From Noviherbaspirillum cavernae (GTDB taxonomy: Bacteria > Pseudomonadota > Gammaproteobacteria > Burkholderiales > Burkholderiaceae_D): DNA of 64,000 bases. The stretch spans positions 3,596,001 to 3,660,000 of the forward strand of contig NZ_QYUN01000002.1 of NCBI RefSeq assembly GCF_003590875.1. Reading direction: 5' to 3'. The position numbers were made by a program, and so were the translations under genes. Below the pieces are notes generated by a model, which was not told the DNA's origin, did not search any database, and worked only from the letters and a program-made list of their open reading frames with translations. Shown here in pieces: positions 51,353 through 58,874 of this stretch. How positions within the stretch are numbered: position 1 is the stretch's first letter; every line of letters starts with the position of its first letter.

Positions 51353-52330
51353 TCAGCCCTTGAGTGACAAGCGCTCACGTGCAGCGCGATATTCCGATTG
51401 CAGCCGTTCGACCACCTCGGCGACGGTCAGCACGTGGTCCATCAGGCCCACGCCCTGGCCCGCGCCCCAGATGTCGCGCCATGCCTTGGCCTTGCTGCCG
51501 CTGCCGGAACCGAAGTTCATTGTCGACTTGTCGGCCACCGGCAGGTTCTCGGGATCGAGGCCGGCGGCGACGATGGACTTCTTCAGATAGTTGCCGTGCA
51601 CGCCGGTGAACAGATTGGTGTAGACGATGTCGGCGGCGCTCGATTCGACAATGGCCTGGCGATACGCTTCATCCACGTTGGATTCCTGTGTCGCCAGCCA
51701 GCGCGAGCCGATGTAGGCGAAGTCTGCGCCCATCGCCTGCGCCGCGAGAATGGCGTCACCGGTGGCGATCGAACCCGACAGCGCGATCGGGCCGCTGAAG
51801 AACTTGCGCACCTCGCCCACCAGCGCGAACGGCGACAGCGCGCCCGCATGGCCGCCCGCGCCGGCGGCAACCAGGATCAGGCCGTCGACGCCGGCCTCCA
51901 GCGCCTTCTGCGCATGACGGATCGAGATCACGTCGTGCAGCACGATGCCGCCGTAGCTGTGGATCGCATCCAGCATTTCCTTGGGCGGCGCGCGCAGGCT
52001 GGAGATGATGATCGGGATCCGGTGCTTCACGCATACCTCGACGTCGTGCGCGAGGCGGTCGTTCGACTGGTGCACGATCTGGTTGACCGCGATCGGGCCG
52101 ACAGTTGCGCCGGGATTGGCCTCCTTGAACGCAGTCAGTTCCTGCTGGATCTCGGTCAGCCATGTGTCGAGCAGTTCCGCCGGACGCGCATTCAAGGCCG
52201 GGAACGAGCCGACGATGCCGGCCTTGCATTGCGCCTTGACCAGCGCCGGGCCGCTGGCGATGAACAGCGGCGAACCGATGACGGGCAGGCTGAGATTGCG
52301 CAAGGCAGCGGGCAGGCGTTGATTGCTCAT
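51353..52330 (-). CDS. Nitronate monooxygenase-like FMN-dependent enzyme
   Basis: 325 residues from the ATG at 52330 (AGGAGTATTC upstream). A TIM barrel with SLPVIGSPLFIASGPALVKA at the start, PIIISSLRAPPKEMLDAIHS, the FMN-phosphate motif AAGAGGHAGALSPFALVGEV and GADFAYIGSRWLATQES. The family oxidises alkyl nitronates or reduces quinones and enoyl-type substrates. It is divergent from the TetR gene, with a palindromic operator between them, and lies near fatty-acid oxidation genes. Confidence 0.92.
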   Translation of the reverse strand: MSNQRLPAALRNLSLPVIGSPLFIASGPALVKAQCKAGIVGSFPALNARPAELLDTWLTEIQQELTAFKEANPGATVGPIAVNQIVHQSNDRLAHDVEVCVKHRIPIIISSLRAPPKEMLDAIHSYGGIVLHDVISIRHAQKALEAGVDGLILVAAGAGGHAGALSPFALVGEVRKFFSGPIALSGSIATGDAILAAQAMGADFAYIGSRWLATQESNVDEAYRQAIVESSAADIVYTNLFTGVHGNYLKKSIVAAGLDPENLPVADKSTMNFGSGSGSKAKAWRDIWGAGQGVGLMDHVLTVAEVVERLQSEYRAARERLSLKG

Positions 52331-52430
52331 GAATACTCCTTTGGTGATCTGGACGACGCGCGGCGCGACGTGTCTGCACATGCCGCGTGTTGCGCGATGC
52401 TGGCGGCGCATATCGCGCCAGGCGATTGCG

Positions 52431-52465
52431 TTTTCTGATATTGTGCGCAAGATGTTATCAGAAAA
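52431..52465. promoter_or_regulatory. Inverted repeat between nitronate monooxygenase-like and tetR genes
   Basis: TTTTCTGATA (52431-52440) and its exact reverse complement TATCAGAAAA (52456-52465) are separated by 15 bp. The dyad lies in the shared 167-bp divergent promoter region 32 bp ahead of the TetR start, so autoregulation and control of the oxidoreductase by the TetR protein are likely. Confidence 0.6.
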
Positions 52466-52497
52466 AACGCTGTTTTTTTCAGAACCCGATTCTGCCC

Positions 52498-53163
52498 ATG
52501 AAAACTGCCAAACCCCCCGTGATCGACTTCCGCCAGGCGCAGGAAAATCTGCGCCTCGGCTTGCGCCAGGGCATGCTGGACGAGGCGACGCGCCTGCTGA
52601 CCGAGGAAGGACCGCAGGCGATGACGGTGCGGCGCGTGGCCGAAGCGGTGAACTGTTCGACCACGCTGCTGTATTCGTTTTTCGGCGGCAAGGACGGGCT
52701 GGCCAACGAAATGTATCTCGAAGGATTCGCGCGCCTCAAGGCCGAATTCGACGCCGCCTCCACGCAGTTGTCCAGAAAGAAGACGGACAAGGACGGCCTC
52801 GCGCGCATCCTGCTGCATGCCCGCATCTATCGCCAGTATGCGAAGAGCAATCCGAGCTATTACATGGTGATGTTCGGTGACGCCATCGCCGGCTTCGTGC
52901 CGCCGCTCGAATCGCGCAAGAAGGCATGGGAATCGCTCGCGGCATTGATCGACGCCTTCGAGGAATGCATGAGCAAGGGCGCGCTGCCGCCCTCGAATCC
53001 GACCGCCGCCGCACGGCTGTTATGGGCGGCGATGCATGGCGCGGTCAGTCTGGAACTGAAGGGCTATTACCTGAAGACCGAGCGCGCGAACGAGTTGTAT
53101 GACGCGGCGGTGAATGCGGTGCTGTGCTCGCTGAAGATGGGGACGGATGGCGCGCGCAAATGA
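52498..53163 (+). CDS. TetR-family transcriptional regulator
   Basis: 221 residues from the ATG at 52498. The helix-turn-helix is GPQAMTVRRVAEAVNCSTTL followed by LYSFFGGKDGLANEMYLEGF (about 40-80). The ligand-binding C-terminal domain is all-helical (TetR_C_33-like, with RLLWAAMHGAVSLELKGYYL). It diverges from the nitronate monooxygenase-like gene and precedes dienoyl-CoA isomerase and reductase genes, so an acyl-CoA or similar ligand is conceivable. This is inference from context. Confidence 0.93.
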   Translation: MKTAKPPVIDFRQAQENLRLGLRQGMLDEATRLLTEEGPQAMTVRRVAEAVNCSTTLLYSFFGGKDGLANEMYLEGFARLKAEFDAASTQLSRKKTDKDGLARILLHARIYRQYAKSNPSYYMVMFGDAIAGFVPPLESRKKAWESLAALIDAFEECMSKGALPPSNPTAAARLLWAAMHGAVSLELKGYYLKTERANELYDAAVNAVLCSLKMGTDGARK

Positions 53164-53164
53164 G

Positions 53165-53212
53165 AGTGTCGTTCAGCTTGCGCCGTCATTTCGAATGCAA
53201 TGAGGACACTAG
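53165..53212. repeat. Possible decayed MITE remnant
   Basis: A short stretch from AGTGTC to ATTTCGAATGCAATGAGGACACTAG resembles the two MITE ends brought together with most of the body lost. It lies between tetR and the isomerase gene. Match is partial. Confidence 0.35.
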
Positions 53213-53298
53213 GGTGTCAACGCCATTGCATGCGGAATGACCGTAAACAGTGATTCATGGATTAGGGCACGAACAACAACTTCACAGGAGACCTCGCA

Positions 53299-54156
53299 AT
53301 GACCTACGAAAGCATCCAGTTCAGCATCACCGACAAGATCGCGCACCTCGTGCTGAACCGCCCTGCCTCACTCAACACCATGCATCCGGTGCTGTGGCGC
53401 GAATTGACTGCCGTGCTGACCGAACTGCAGCGCAACGCATCCGCGCGCGCACTGGTAATTTCCTCGACCGGAAAGCATTTCACCGCCGGCATGGCGCTCG
53501 ATGTGTTCGGCAGCGCAGGCGGCATCGCACTCGACGACAAGAGCGCGGGCGGACGCGCCAACATCGCGCCGCAGCTGGCCGACATGCAGCACGCCTTCAA
53601 CCTGATCGAGGAATTGCGCATGCCGGTGATCGCCGCGATCCACGGCGGCTGCATCGGCGGCGGCGTGGACATGGTGTGCGCCTGCGACATCCGGCTGGCG
53701 ACGGCGGATGCATTTTTCTGCATTCAGGAAATCAACATCGGCATGACCGCCGATCTCGGTACGCTGCAACGGCTGCCGAAGCTGATTCCGGAAGGCATTG
53801 TGCATGAGCTGGCCTATACCGGACGGCGGCTGCCGGCGCAGCGCGCACTGGCGCTCGGACTGGTGAACGAGGTGTTCGACACGCAGGACGCGATGCTGGC
53901 CGCCGCGATGCAAATGGCGCGCGAGATCGCCGAGAAACCGCCGGTCGCGATCTGGGGCAGCAAGCAGGCCATCCACTACGCACGCGACCACTCCACGCAC
54001 GATGCATTGCGGCAAATGGGCTGGCTGCAATCGGGCATCTGGCAGACAGGCAACCTGGTGGAAGCCTTCACCGCGAAACAGCAGGGGCACGCGCCGCAGT
54101 ATGACGATCTGCCGCCGCTGCACTCGTTCGAGGAAGCGAAATATACGCTGAAGTGA
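53299..54156 (+). CDS. Crotonase, delta(3,5)-delta(2,4)-dienoyl-CoA isomerase type
   Basis: 285 residues with AGGAGACCTCGCA upstream. Crotonase oxyanion-hole segments are SSTGKHFTAGMALDVFGSAG and AIHGGCIGGGVDMVCACDIR. IQEINIGMTADLGTLQRLPK closely follows mammalian ECH1 (EVDVGLAADVGTLQRLPK), keeping the catalytic Glu and Asp. This points to isomerisation of 3,5-dienoyl-CoA to 2,4-dienoyl-CoA in the oxidation of unsaturated fatty acids with odd double bonds. The next gene is a DECR-like reductase, the following pathway step. Confidence 0.92.
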   Translation: MTYESIQFSITDKIAHLVLNRPASLNTMHPVLWRELTAVLTELQRNASARALVISSTGKHFTAGMALDVFGSAGGIALDDKSAGGRANIAPQLADMQHAFNLIEELRMPVIAAIHGGCIGGGVDMVCACDIRLATADAFFCIQEINIGMTADLGTLQRLPKLIPEGIVHELAYTGRRLPAQRALALGLVNEVFDTQDAMLAAAMQMAREIAEKPPVAIWGSKQAIHYARDHSTHDALRQMGWLQSGIWQTGNLVEAFTAKQQGHAPQYDDLPPLHSFEEAKYTLK

Positions 54157-54228
54157 TGCGGCATGATCCTGCGCAAGCGGGAACTTGCGGGCACTGCGAT
54201 GCTGTAAGCAGATATTGGTAGGGGCGTC

Positions 54229-54305
54229 GCAGGGGTTTCGTGGAGCATGCTCCACGCCTGCGGAGCAACACGGGCTTGCAAGCCCATGTGCGCCCTGCAA
54301 GGGGG
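54229..54305. repeat. Double-palindrome repeat, copy C
   Basis: Same frame as copies A and B: palindrome GTGGAGCATGCTCCAC (54240-54255) and, 28 bp on, a 22-bp near-palindrome at 54268-54289 (centre GGGCTTGCAAGCCC, one mismatch). Located between the isomerase and reductase genes. Confidence 0.88.
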
Positions 54306-54384
54306 CATGCAATGCCCACGCGGCTTGCGTCGATGACAGCGTGGGCACGTTGTGCCCACCCTACCCCCACATGAGGAGCCTCCC

Positions 54385-55287
54385 ATGTTCCAGCCCGCAC
54401 TCCTGCAAGGCAAACGCATCCTCGTCACCGGCGGCGGCACCGGCCTCGGCCGCGCGATGGCGGAAAAGTACCTCTCGCTCGGCGCCGACCTCTATATCTG
54501 CGGCCGCCGCAAGCCGGTGTGCGACCAGACCGCGACCGAACTGATGGCCGCGCACGGCGGCAGCGTCAAGACCTTCGGGCTCGACATTCGCGATGCGGCG
54601 GCGGTGGACGACATGGTCGAACAAATCTTCGCCGAAGGCCCGCTGACCGGACTCGTGAACAATGCGGCCGGCAACTTCATCTCGCCCACCGCCGCGCTGT
54701 CGCCGCGCGGCTTCGACGCCGTCGCCAACATCGTCATGCACGGCACCTTCTACGTCACGCACGCCGTCGGCCGCCGCTGGGTCGAGATGGCGATGAAAGG
54801 CGAGTGGAAACCATCCGATGGCTACCGCAGCGTGATCTCCATCATCGTCACCTGGGTGCTGAACGGCGGCCCCTTCGTCGTGCCCTCCGCAATGAGCAAA
54901 TCCGCGATCCAGTCGATGACGATGTCGCTCGCCACCGAATGGGCGCAATACGGCATCCGCCTCAACGCGATCGGTCCCGGCGAAATCCCGACCGAAGGCA
55001 TGAGCAAGCGATTGAATCCGGGCGAGGAACCCGGCGCGCGCACCGCCGCGATCAACCCGATGGGGCGTGCCGGCAGGATGGAGGAGTTGCAGAACCTCGC
55101 GACCTTCCTGATGGCCGACGGCTGCGACTGGCTGACCGGCCAGGCGATCATGATGGACGGCGGCGGTCATCTCGCCACCGGCGGCAATTTCTACGAGCTG
55201 CGGTCATGGACCCAGGAGCAGTGGAAGGAGGCGCGCGATCGGATCGAGGCGCAGAACAAGAAGGATCGCGAGCAGCGCACGGCGTGA
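54385..55287 (+). CDS. Short-chain dehydrogenase, 2,4-dienoyl-CoA reductase type
   Basis: 300 residues from the ATG at 54385. Rossmann motif RILVTGGGTGLGRAMAEKYL, LVNNAAGNFISPTAALSPRG, then GGPFVVPSAMSKSAIQSMTM with Ser where classical SDRs have the catalytic Tyr (S-x-x-x-K). Mammalian DECR1 shows the same FVVPSA...K arrangement, supporting a 2,4-dienoyl-CoA reductase rather than an alcohol dehydrogenase. The C-terminal GHLATGGNFYELRSWTQEQW extension is also DECR-like. NADPH-dependent, cytoplasmic, auxiliary beta-oxidation. Confidence 0.9.
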   Translation: MFQPALLQGKRILVTGGGTGLGRAMAEKYLSLGADLYICGRRKPVCDQTATELMAAHGGSVKTFGLDIRDAAAVDDMVEQIFAEGPLTGLVNNAAGNFISPTAALSPRGFDAVANIVMHGTFYVTHAVGRRWVEMAMKGEWKPSDGYRSVISIIVTWVLNGGPFVVPSAMSKSAIQSMTMSLATEWAQYGIRLNAIGPGEIPTEGMSKRLNPGEEPGARTAAINPMGRAGRMEELQNLATFLMADGCDWLTGQAIMMDGGGHLATGGNFYELRSWTQEQWKEARDRIEAQNKKDREQRTA

Positions 55288-55398
55288 GTGGTGCTGAACA
55301 AGCACGGCTTCACCTTTCGGCGAGGATTTGTCCGGCGATTCGGTCACGGCATTGGCGATGCGGTGATACCCGCCGCTCTTTTTGCAATCCGTTCGCCG

Positions 55399-55510
55399 TC
55401 CGTCAAATTCGGCATAAACATCGCAACATGCCGCTCAAGCAAGTGCAGAACGGCTTTCGAGAATTCCTGCGGCGCCACGCCATGCAGGTGGTGCCGGGTT
55501 ACATGGAAAG
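55399..55510 (+). repeat. attC-like repeat, copy 1 (degenerate)
   Basis: A roughly 110-bp sequence including CATCGCAACATGCCGCTCAA that recurs 540 bp downstream at 55939-56050, with the GFA gene between. It contains the stem GCCGCT...GGCTTT region and GGGTTACAT as a possible R' core. The 281-bp gap 55288-55568 holds this and no gene. Confidence 0.55.
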
Positions 55511-55568
55511 CTCATGCCGCATAATCACGGTGGGCATCACATGCTGTTTTCACTCAAGGAGATAACAC

Positions 55569-55916
55569 GTGAATTACCGAGGCAGTTGTCACTGCGGGCA
55601 GATTGCATTCGAGGCCGAGGGAGAAATTGGCGAAGTCCTGGCCTGCAATTGCTCCATATGTCAGCGCAAGGGTTCCCTGCTCTGGTTCATCCCGCGCCAG
55701 CAGTTGCGCCTCCTGACCGAGCCGGAGGCCATGAGCACGTACACCTTTAACAAGCACGTGATCATGCATCGGTTCTGTCCCAGGTGCGGCATTCATCCAT
55801 TCGGAGAAGGCGTGGGCCCCGACGGCCAGGAGATCGCGGCGGTGAATGTGCGCTGCCTCGAAGGTATCGAGCCGGAGTCCTTGCGATTCCAGCACTTCGA
55901 TGGACGCGCGGTTTAG
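55569..55916 (+). CDS. GFA-family zinc protein (cassette gene)
   Basis: 115 residues with AAGGAGATAACAC upstream. The GFA (glutathione-dependent formaldehyde-activating) zinc-binding fold is shown by GSCHCGQIAFEAEGEIGEVL, CNCSICQRKGSLLWF and HRFCPRCGIHPFGEG. GFA proteins bind two zinc ions; most have no proven enzymatic role. It sits alone between two copies of an attC-like repeat exactly 540 bp apart, the layout of an integron gene cassette. Confidence 0.93.
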   Translation: MNYRGSCHCGQIAFEAEGEIGEVLACNCSICQRKGSLLWFIPRQQLRLLTEPEAMSTYTFNKHVIMHRFCPRCGIHPFGEGVGPDGQEIAAVNVRCLEGIEPESLRFQHFDGRAV

Positions 55917-55938
55917 CGGTGCGCGCCGCCTTTCGCAG

Positions 55939-56076
55939 TCCGGTTAATGCGGCATAACTATCGCAACATGCCGCTCAAGCAGGCGCAGAGCGGCTTTCGA
56001 CGATTCCTTCGGTGCCACGTTATACAGCAGGTGCCGAGTTATAAGGACAGACCCTGCTGTATATATCAAGTTAGAC
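55939..56076 (+). repeat. attC-like repeat, copy 2
   Basis: Starts with GCATAACTATCGCAACATGC (GCATAAC at 55952 as R''-like core), contains the stem GCCGCT/AGCGGC, and offers GTTATAC (56019), GTTATAA (56038) and GTTAGAC (56070) as R' cores; the last fits GTTRRRY fully. About 75-80 percent alike to copy 1 by eye. Confidence 0.6.
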
Positions 56077-56098
56077 CGCTTCAAGAGGAGAACGCATC

Positions 56099-56509
56099 GT
56101 GCCATCCACGCCATCAATGCCGGCGAGTCAACGCGTCGTGCAAATCTGCTTGTTCCTCGTCGCAGCAATCGCGATATTCGGCGGCACGCTGCAGATGTAC
56201 TTGGGAGAACCGCAGGTTTCTGCACGCCTCGACAACGTGCACCGCTTCATGGCCGGTATTTATCTTTCCACAGGCCTCATCAGCCTCTGGGCAGCCATCA
56301 CCGTCAGGCAACAAGGAACGCTGGTGTACCTCCTTGCACTGGGCGTTCTCTTCGCTGGCATCGGAAGGCTTGTGTCCATCAGCCAGGTCGGGCTTCCCGA
56401 GCCGGCGGCAGTGTGGCTCGGCTACCTCATCCCGGAGTTGCTGTTGCCGGCAGTCATCGTTCTAGCCCACAGAGCCACAAATCGCGATGCCTCGCGCGTA
56501 GCGGCCTAA
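56099..56509 (+). CDS. DUF4345-like four-helix membrane protein (cassette gene)
   Basis: 136 residues beginning with a GTG or the ATG shortly after; AAGAGGAGAACGC lies upstream. Four hydrophobic helices: VQICLFLVAAIAIFGGTLQM, FMAGIYLSTGLISLWAAITV, LVYLLALGVLFAGIGRLVSI and VWLGYLIPELLLPAVIVLAH, with NVHRFMAGIY typical of DUF4345. The role is unknown. The 3' end runs into the GCCTAAC of a clear attC site, as usual for integron cassettes. Confidence 0.87.
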   Translation: MPSTPSMPASQRVVQICLFLVAAIAIFGGTLQMYLGEPQVSARLDNVHRFMAGIYLSTGLISLWAAITVRQQGTLVYLLALGVLFAGIGRLVSISQVGLPEPAAVWLGYLIPELLLPAVIVLAHRATNRDASRVAA

Positions 56510-56572
56510 CCCTTCCATCGAGAGGACTTGTCCCGGCAAGCCGGGCCAAGCCTCTCATGTCAAACGTTATAT
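56504..56572 (+). repeat. attC recombination site (integron cassette boundary)
   Basis: R'' GCCTAAC (56504-56510) and R' GTTATAT (56566-56572) enclose a 69-bp hairpin: GAGAGGACTTGTCCCGG pairs with CCGGGCCAAGCCTCTC, and CATGTCAAACGTTA precedes the cut. CCTAACCCTTCCATCGAGAG is the familiar start of many Pseudomonas/Xanthomonas-type attC sites. Confidence 0.9.
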
Positions 56573-56578
56573 TTGAAA

Positions 56579-57004
56579 ATGCTGCCATTCCATATTTACA
56601 CAGAGCAGCGAGGCCCGCGGCTATATCAGCTCGATGACGGTAGGTTTCAGATTATCGAAAAGGGTGATTTGGGACCATTCATGTCTGGATATGGCTATGT
56701 CCTAGCTGACCGCGATTTGGCTGATTTCCTTGAGCAACTGGATGCTGAACGCGTGACCTTCAAAGACGCCGTTGTGTGGGATCGGACTTCAAACGCTGAG
56801 TACACGACGTATCGACAGATACTAATAAATCAACATTTCAGCCACGACCAGATTCGAGATTTAAATATTGAGGGAACGCGGATGCTTATGATGGGTAACG
56901 AATATCCATTTGTAAGTCCAATGCTCAAGCACCGATTGGAGAACTCTCAGTTCACATATTTGAGATTCAGCGAGGGACTAAGTGGATTCGCCGGCCAAAT
57001 ATAA
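56579..57004 (+). CDS. Unknown cassette protein 1
   Basis: 141 residues from the ATG at 56579, 7 bp after the attC cut site, as is common for cassette genes. Soluble, mixed alpha/beta (RGPRLYQLDDGRFQIIEKGD, DLADFLEQLDAERVTFKDAV), ending with RLENSQFTYLRFSEGLSGFA. Base composition is visibly more AT-rich than that of neighbouring genes, so recently acquired. No family recognised; the pattern is reminiscent of small immunity-like or ligand-binding proteins, but nothing proves it. Confidence 0.75.
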   Translation: MLPFHIYTEQRGPRLYQLDDGRFQIIEKGDLGPFMSGYGYVLADRDLADFLEQLDAERVTFKDAVVWDRTSNAEYTTYRQILINQHFSHDQIRDLNIEGTRMLMMGNEYPFVSPMLKHRLENSQFTYLRFSEGLSGFAGQI

Positions 57005-57055
57005 ATCAGTAATCGACAGGGGCGTGTTGCCCCGCCCGTCATCGCAACGTTAGCC
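56993..57055 (+). repeat. attC-like site with degenerate left core
   Basis: R' core GTTAGCC (57049-57055) is preceded by CAAC and the hairpin GACAGGGGCGTGTTGCCCCG (57014 region, closed by CCGTC). The left core is unclear (GGCCAAA near 56993). It separates two unknown cassette genes. Confidence 0.65.
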
Positions 57056-57061
57056 ATCTCA

Positions 57062-57400
57062 ATGAACCTCAGCCGCACGCAACAATTGATTCACGACGGA
57101 ATTGATCCCAACGCTCCTGTCGAGAGCCTTATTCATGTTTTGGAATCAGCCATTGAATTGTTATCCCTGCCAGATAACGACTTCTGTTGGTCATCTTGGC
57201 AGGGTGAGCAAGATGCAGTTGCTGAACTCAATAGCATCATAAACCTGTTAAAAGAAAGTTCTCTTCCAGAGCGAGTCAAAGTAGCTGTTTTATTTGCACC
57301 AACAGGGCCACTCCAAGAGGTCAGTCTAAGCAGTGGCTGGGGTGACGCTTTCCTCAAGGTGGCAGAGAAGTATGACGAAATCGAAAAACGTCTCTGGTAA
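57062..57400 (+). CDS. Unknown cassette protein 2
   Basis: 112 residues, starting 7 bp after the attC R' core. Mostly helical and acidic (VESLIHVLESAIELLSLPDN, DFCWSSWQGEQDAVAELNSI), with APTGPLQEVSLSSGWGDAFL towards the end. AT-rich relative to the chromosome. Not recognised; typical of single-gene integron cassettes of unknown function. Its stop is 4 bp before the next attC core. Confidence 0.75.
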   Translation: MNLSRTQQLIHDGIDPNAPVESLIHVLESAIELLSLPDNDFCWSSWQGEQDAVAELNSIINLLKESSLPERVKVAVLFAPTGPLQEVSLSSGWGDAFLKVAEKYDEIEKRLW

Positions 57401-57403
57401 GCC

Positions 57404-57484
57404 AGCTAACATTGTGGTCAATACCACTCCTTTCGGTCGCTGGACGTCCCACAAGCGGGCCACCCATCACCTACAACGTTGGGC
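57404..57484 (+). repeat. attC recombination site between unknown cassette and cupin cassette
   Basis: Left core AGCTAAC (57404-57410), right core GTTGGGC (57478-57484, full GTTRRRY match), 81 bp in all, with internal GTGGTC...TACCAC and CGCT...AGCG pairings. The ATG of the cupin gene follows 17 bp later. Confidence 0.8.
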
Positions 57485-57501
57485 TCCATAAGGAGGTTTC
57501 A

Positions 57502-57906
57502 ATGCATACCGATAAAGCTCACAGCGTCCTCAACACGTACCTGCATGTGAAGGATGACGGCAGAACGGACCCAATCCCCGCGTCGGAATCATTCTGGGAA
57601 CAACTCGCTGGCGGCGCATATCCGCACCTCGATCAAGGCAGGCTCATGTCGGCCTTTGCGTTTTCCGAGCCATGGTCCGTGTGGGAACGTCATCCCGCCG
57701 GCGAGGAGCTCGTCATGCTGCTCTCGGGCGCGGCCACCGTCGTACTGGAGGAATCCGGCACAGAACGTACCGTGCAACTCAGCGACACCGGGGCTTATGT
57801 TCTTGTGCCGCCAAATGTCTGGCATACGGTCAGGACTTCTGTCCCCACCACCATGCTGTTTCTTACACCGGGCGCGGGAACCGAGCATCGGCCGGTGCAG
57901 GGTTAG
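57502..57906 (+). CDS. Cupin-domain protein (cassette gene)
   Basis: 134 residues from the ATG at 57502, AAGGAGG 8 bp upstream. Cupin boxes are SVWERHPAGEELVMLLSGAA (EWHxxGEE-like) and LVPPNVWHTVRTSVPTTMLF. Binds a metal or small ligand; substrate unknown. The TAG stop lies in GGTTAGGCGCC, which contains GTTAGGC, a core-like heptamer. Confidence 0.87.
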   Translation: MHTDKAHSVLNTYLHVKDDGRTDPIPASESFWEQLAGGAYPHLDQGRLMSAFAFSEPWSVWERHPAGEELVMLLSGAATVVLEESGTERTVQLSDTGAYVLVPPNVWHTVRTSVPTTMLFLTPGAGTEHRPVQG

Positions 57907-57983
57907 GCGCCCGATTCGGGAGTTGCGTTCGTCGGGCAGGCTGGATCGGAAGAAGTGAGGCATCCATTCCGCAAGGAGCCATC

Positions 57984-58385
57984 ATGCTGAAGACCTGCCA
58001 CGGCAGCTGCCATTGCGGTGCCGTCACCTTCGAGGCGGATCTCGATCTCGCGCAGAGCACTTATCGCTGCAACTGTTCCATTTGCAGGCGTACCCGCTTC
58101 TGGCCGGCCATTGCCAAACCGGAGAACTTCCGCTTGCTGACAGGCGAATCCGACCTGATGCAATATGTGTTCAACACGGAGAAGAACCATCACACCTTTT
58201 GCAGGCACTGCGGCGTGCGCAGCTTCGGCATCGGCAACGAAACGCCCATCGGCAAAATGTATGGCGTCAATCTGGGTTGTCTTGACGATGTGACAGACGA
58301 GGAATTGTCAAAGGCGCCGATCACCTACGTGGATGGCCGCAACGACCGATGGCAAGGCGCGCCTGAGTTCTTCGCGCATCTGTGA
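57984..58385 (+). CDS. GFA-family zinc protein, second copy
   Basis: 133 residues from the ATG at 57984 (CAAGGAGCCATC upstream). Zinc motifs GSCHCGAVTFEADLDLAQST, CNCSICRRTRFWPAI and FCRHCGVRSFGIGN. Related to, but clearly different from, the first GFA gene (55569-55916), so not a tandem duplication. No attC site is evident between it and the VOC gene, so the two may form a plain operon. Confidence 0.93.
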   Translation: MLKTCHGSCHCGAVTFEADLDLAQSTYRCNCSICRRTRFWPAIAKPENFRLLTGESDLMQYVFNTEKNHHTFCRHCGVRSFGIGNETPIGKMYGVNLGCLDDVTDEELSKAPITYVDGRNDRWQGAPEFFAHL

Positions 58386-58426
58386 GTCATGACGCCGCAT
58401 CACGAATCATCATCAAGGAGATCGCC

Positions 58427-58786
58427 ATGCCCATTCACGAGAAAATCAATTACGTGGAGTATCCGGCCAGGAACCTGGCGGCCACCAAAGCCTTCTTTCA
58501 AGCCGCGTTCGGCTGGTCGTTCGTGGATTACGGACCTGACTACGCGGCATTCTCGGATCAGGGGCTTGACGGCGGCTTTTACCGATCCGAACTGAGCGCG
58601 AGCACGGACAAGGGAAGCGCGCTGATCGTTTTCTACAGCGAACGCCTCGAAGACACGCTTGCCAAGATCACCGCCGCCGGCGGACAGATCGTGAAGCCGA
58701 TCTTCTCGTTTCCCGGCGGACGCAGGTTTCATTTCATGGAACCCAGCGGCAACGAGTTTGCGGTGTGGGCGGAGCCGGCTGCGTAG
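58427..58786 (+). CDS. VOC-family (glyoxalase/bleomycin-resistance fold) protein
   Basis: 119 residues from the ATG at 58427 (CAAGGAGATCGCC upstream). INYVEYPARNLAATKAFFQA, FGWSFVDYGPDYAAFSDQGL, and FSFPGGRRFHFMEPSGNEFA with the C-terminal metal-ligand Glu position. Members act in detoxification or remain uncharacterised. It lies 41 bp after the GFA gene. An IS110-family element follows. Confidence 0.9.
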   Translation: MPIHEKINYVEYPARNLAATKAFFQAAFGWSFVDYGPDYAAFSDQGLDGGFYRSELSASTDKGSALIVFYSERLEDTLAKITAAGGQIVKPIFSFPGGRRFHFMEPSGNEFAVWAEPAA

Positions 58787-58874
58787 GGTAATGAAATGGA
58801 CGCCTCCCACCCACGACGGCATCGCGATGTGCCAAAGTGGAAGAGTGATCAACCACTGAGTGAGGGGAAGCGTC

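Noticed and set aside
57901..57910. GTTAGGC core-like heptamer at the end of the cupin gene
   Set aside because: No partner RYYYAAC core at a suitable distance was found, so a full attC site could not be supported; noted only in the cupin entry.
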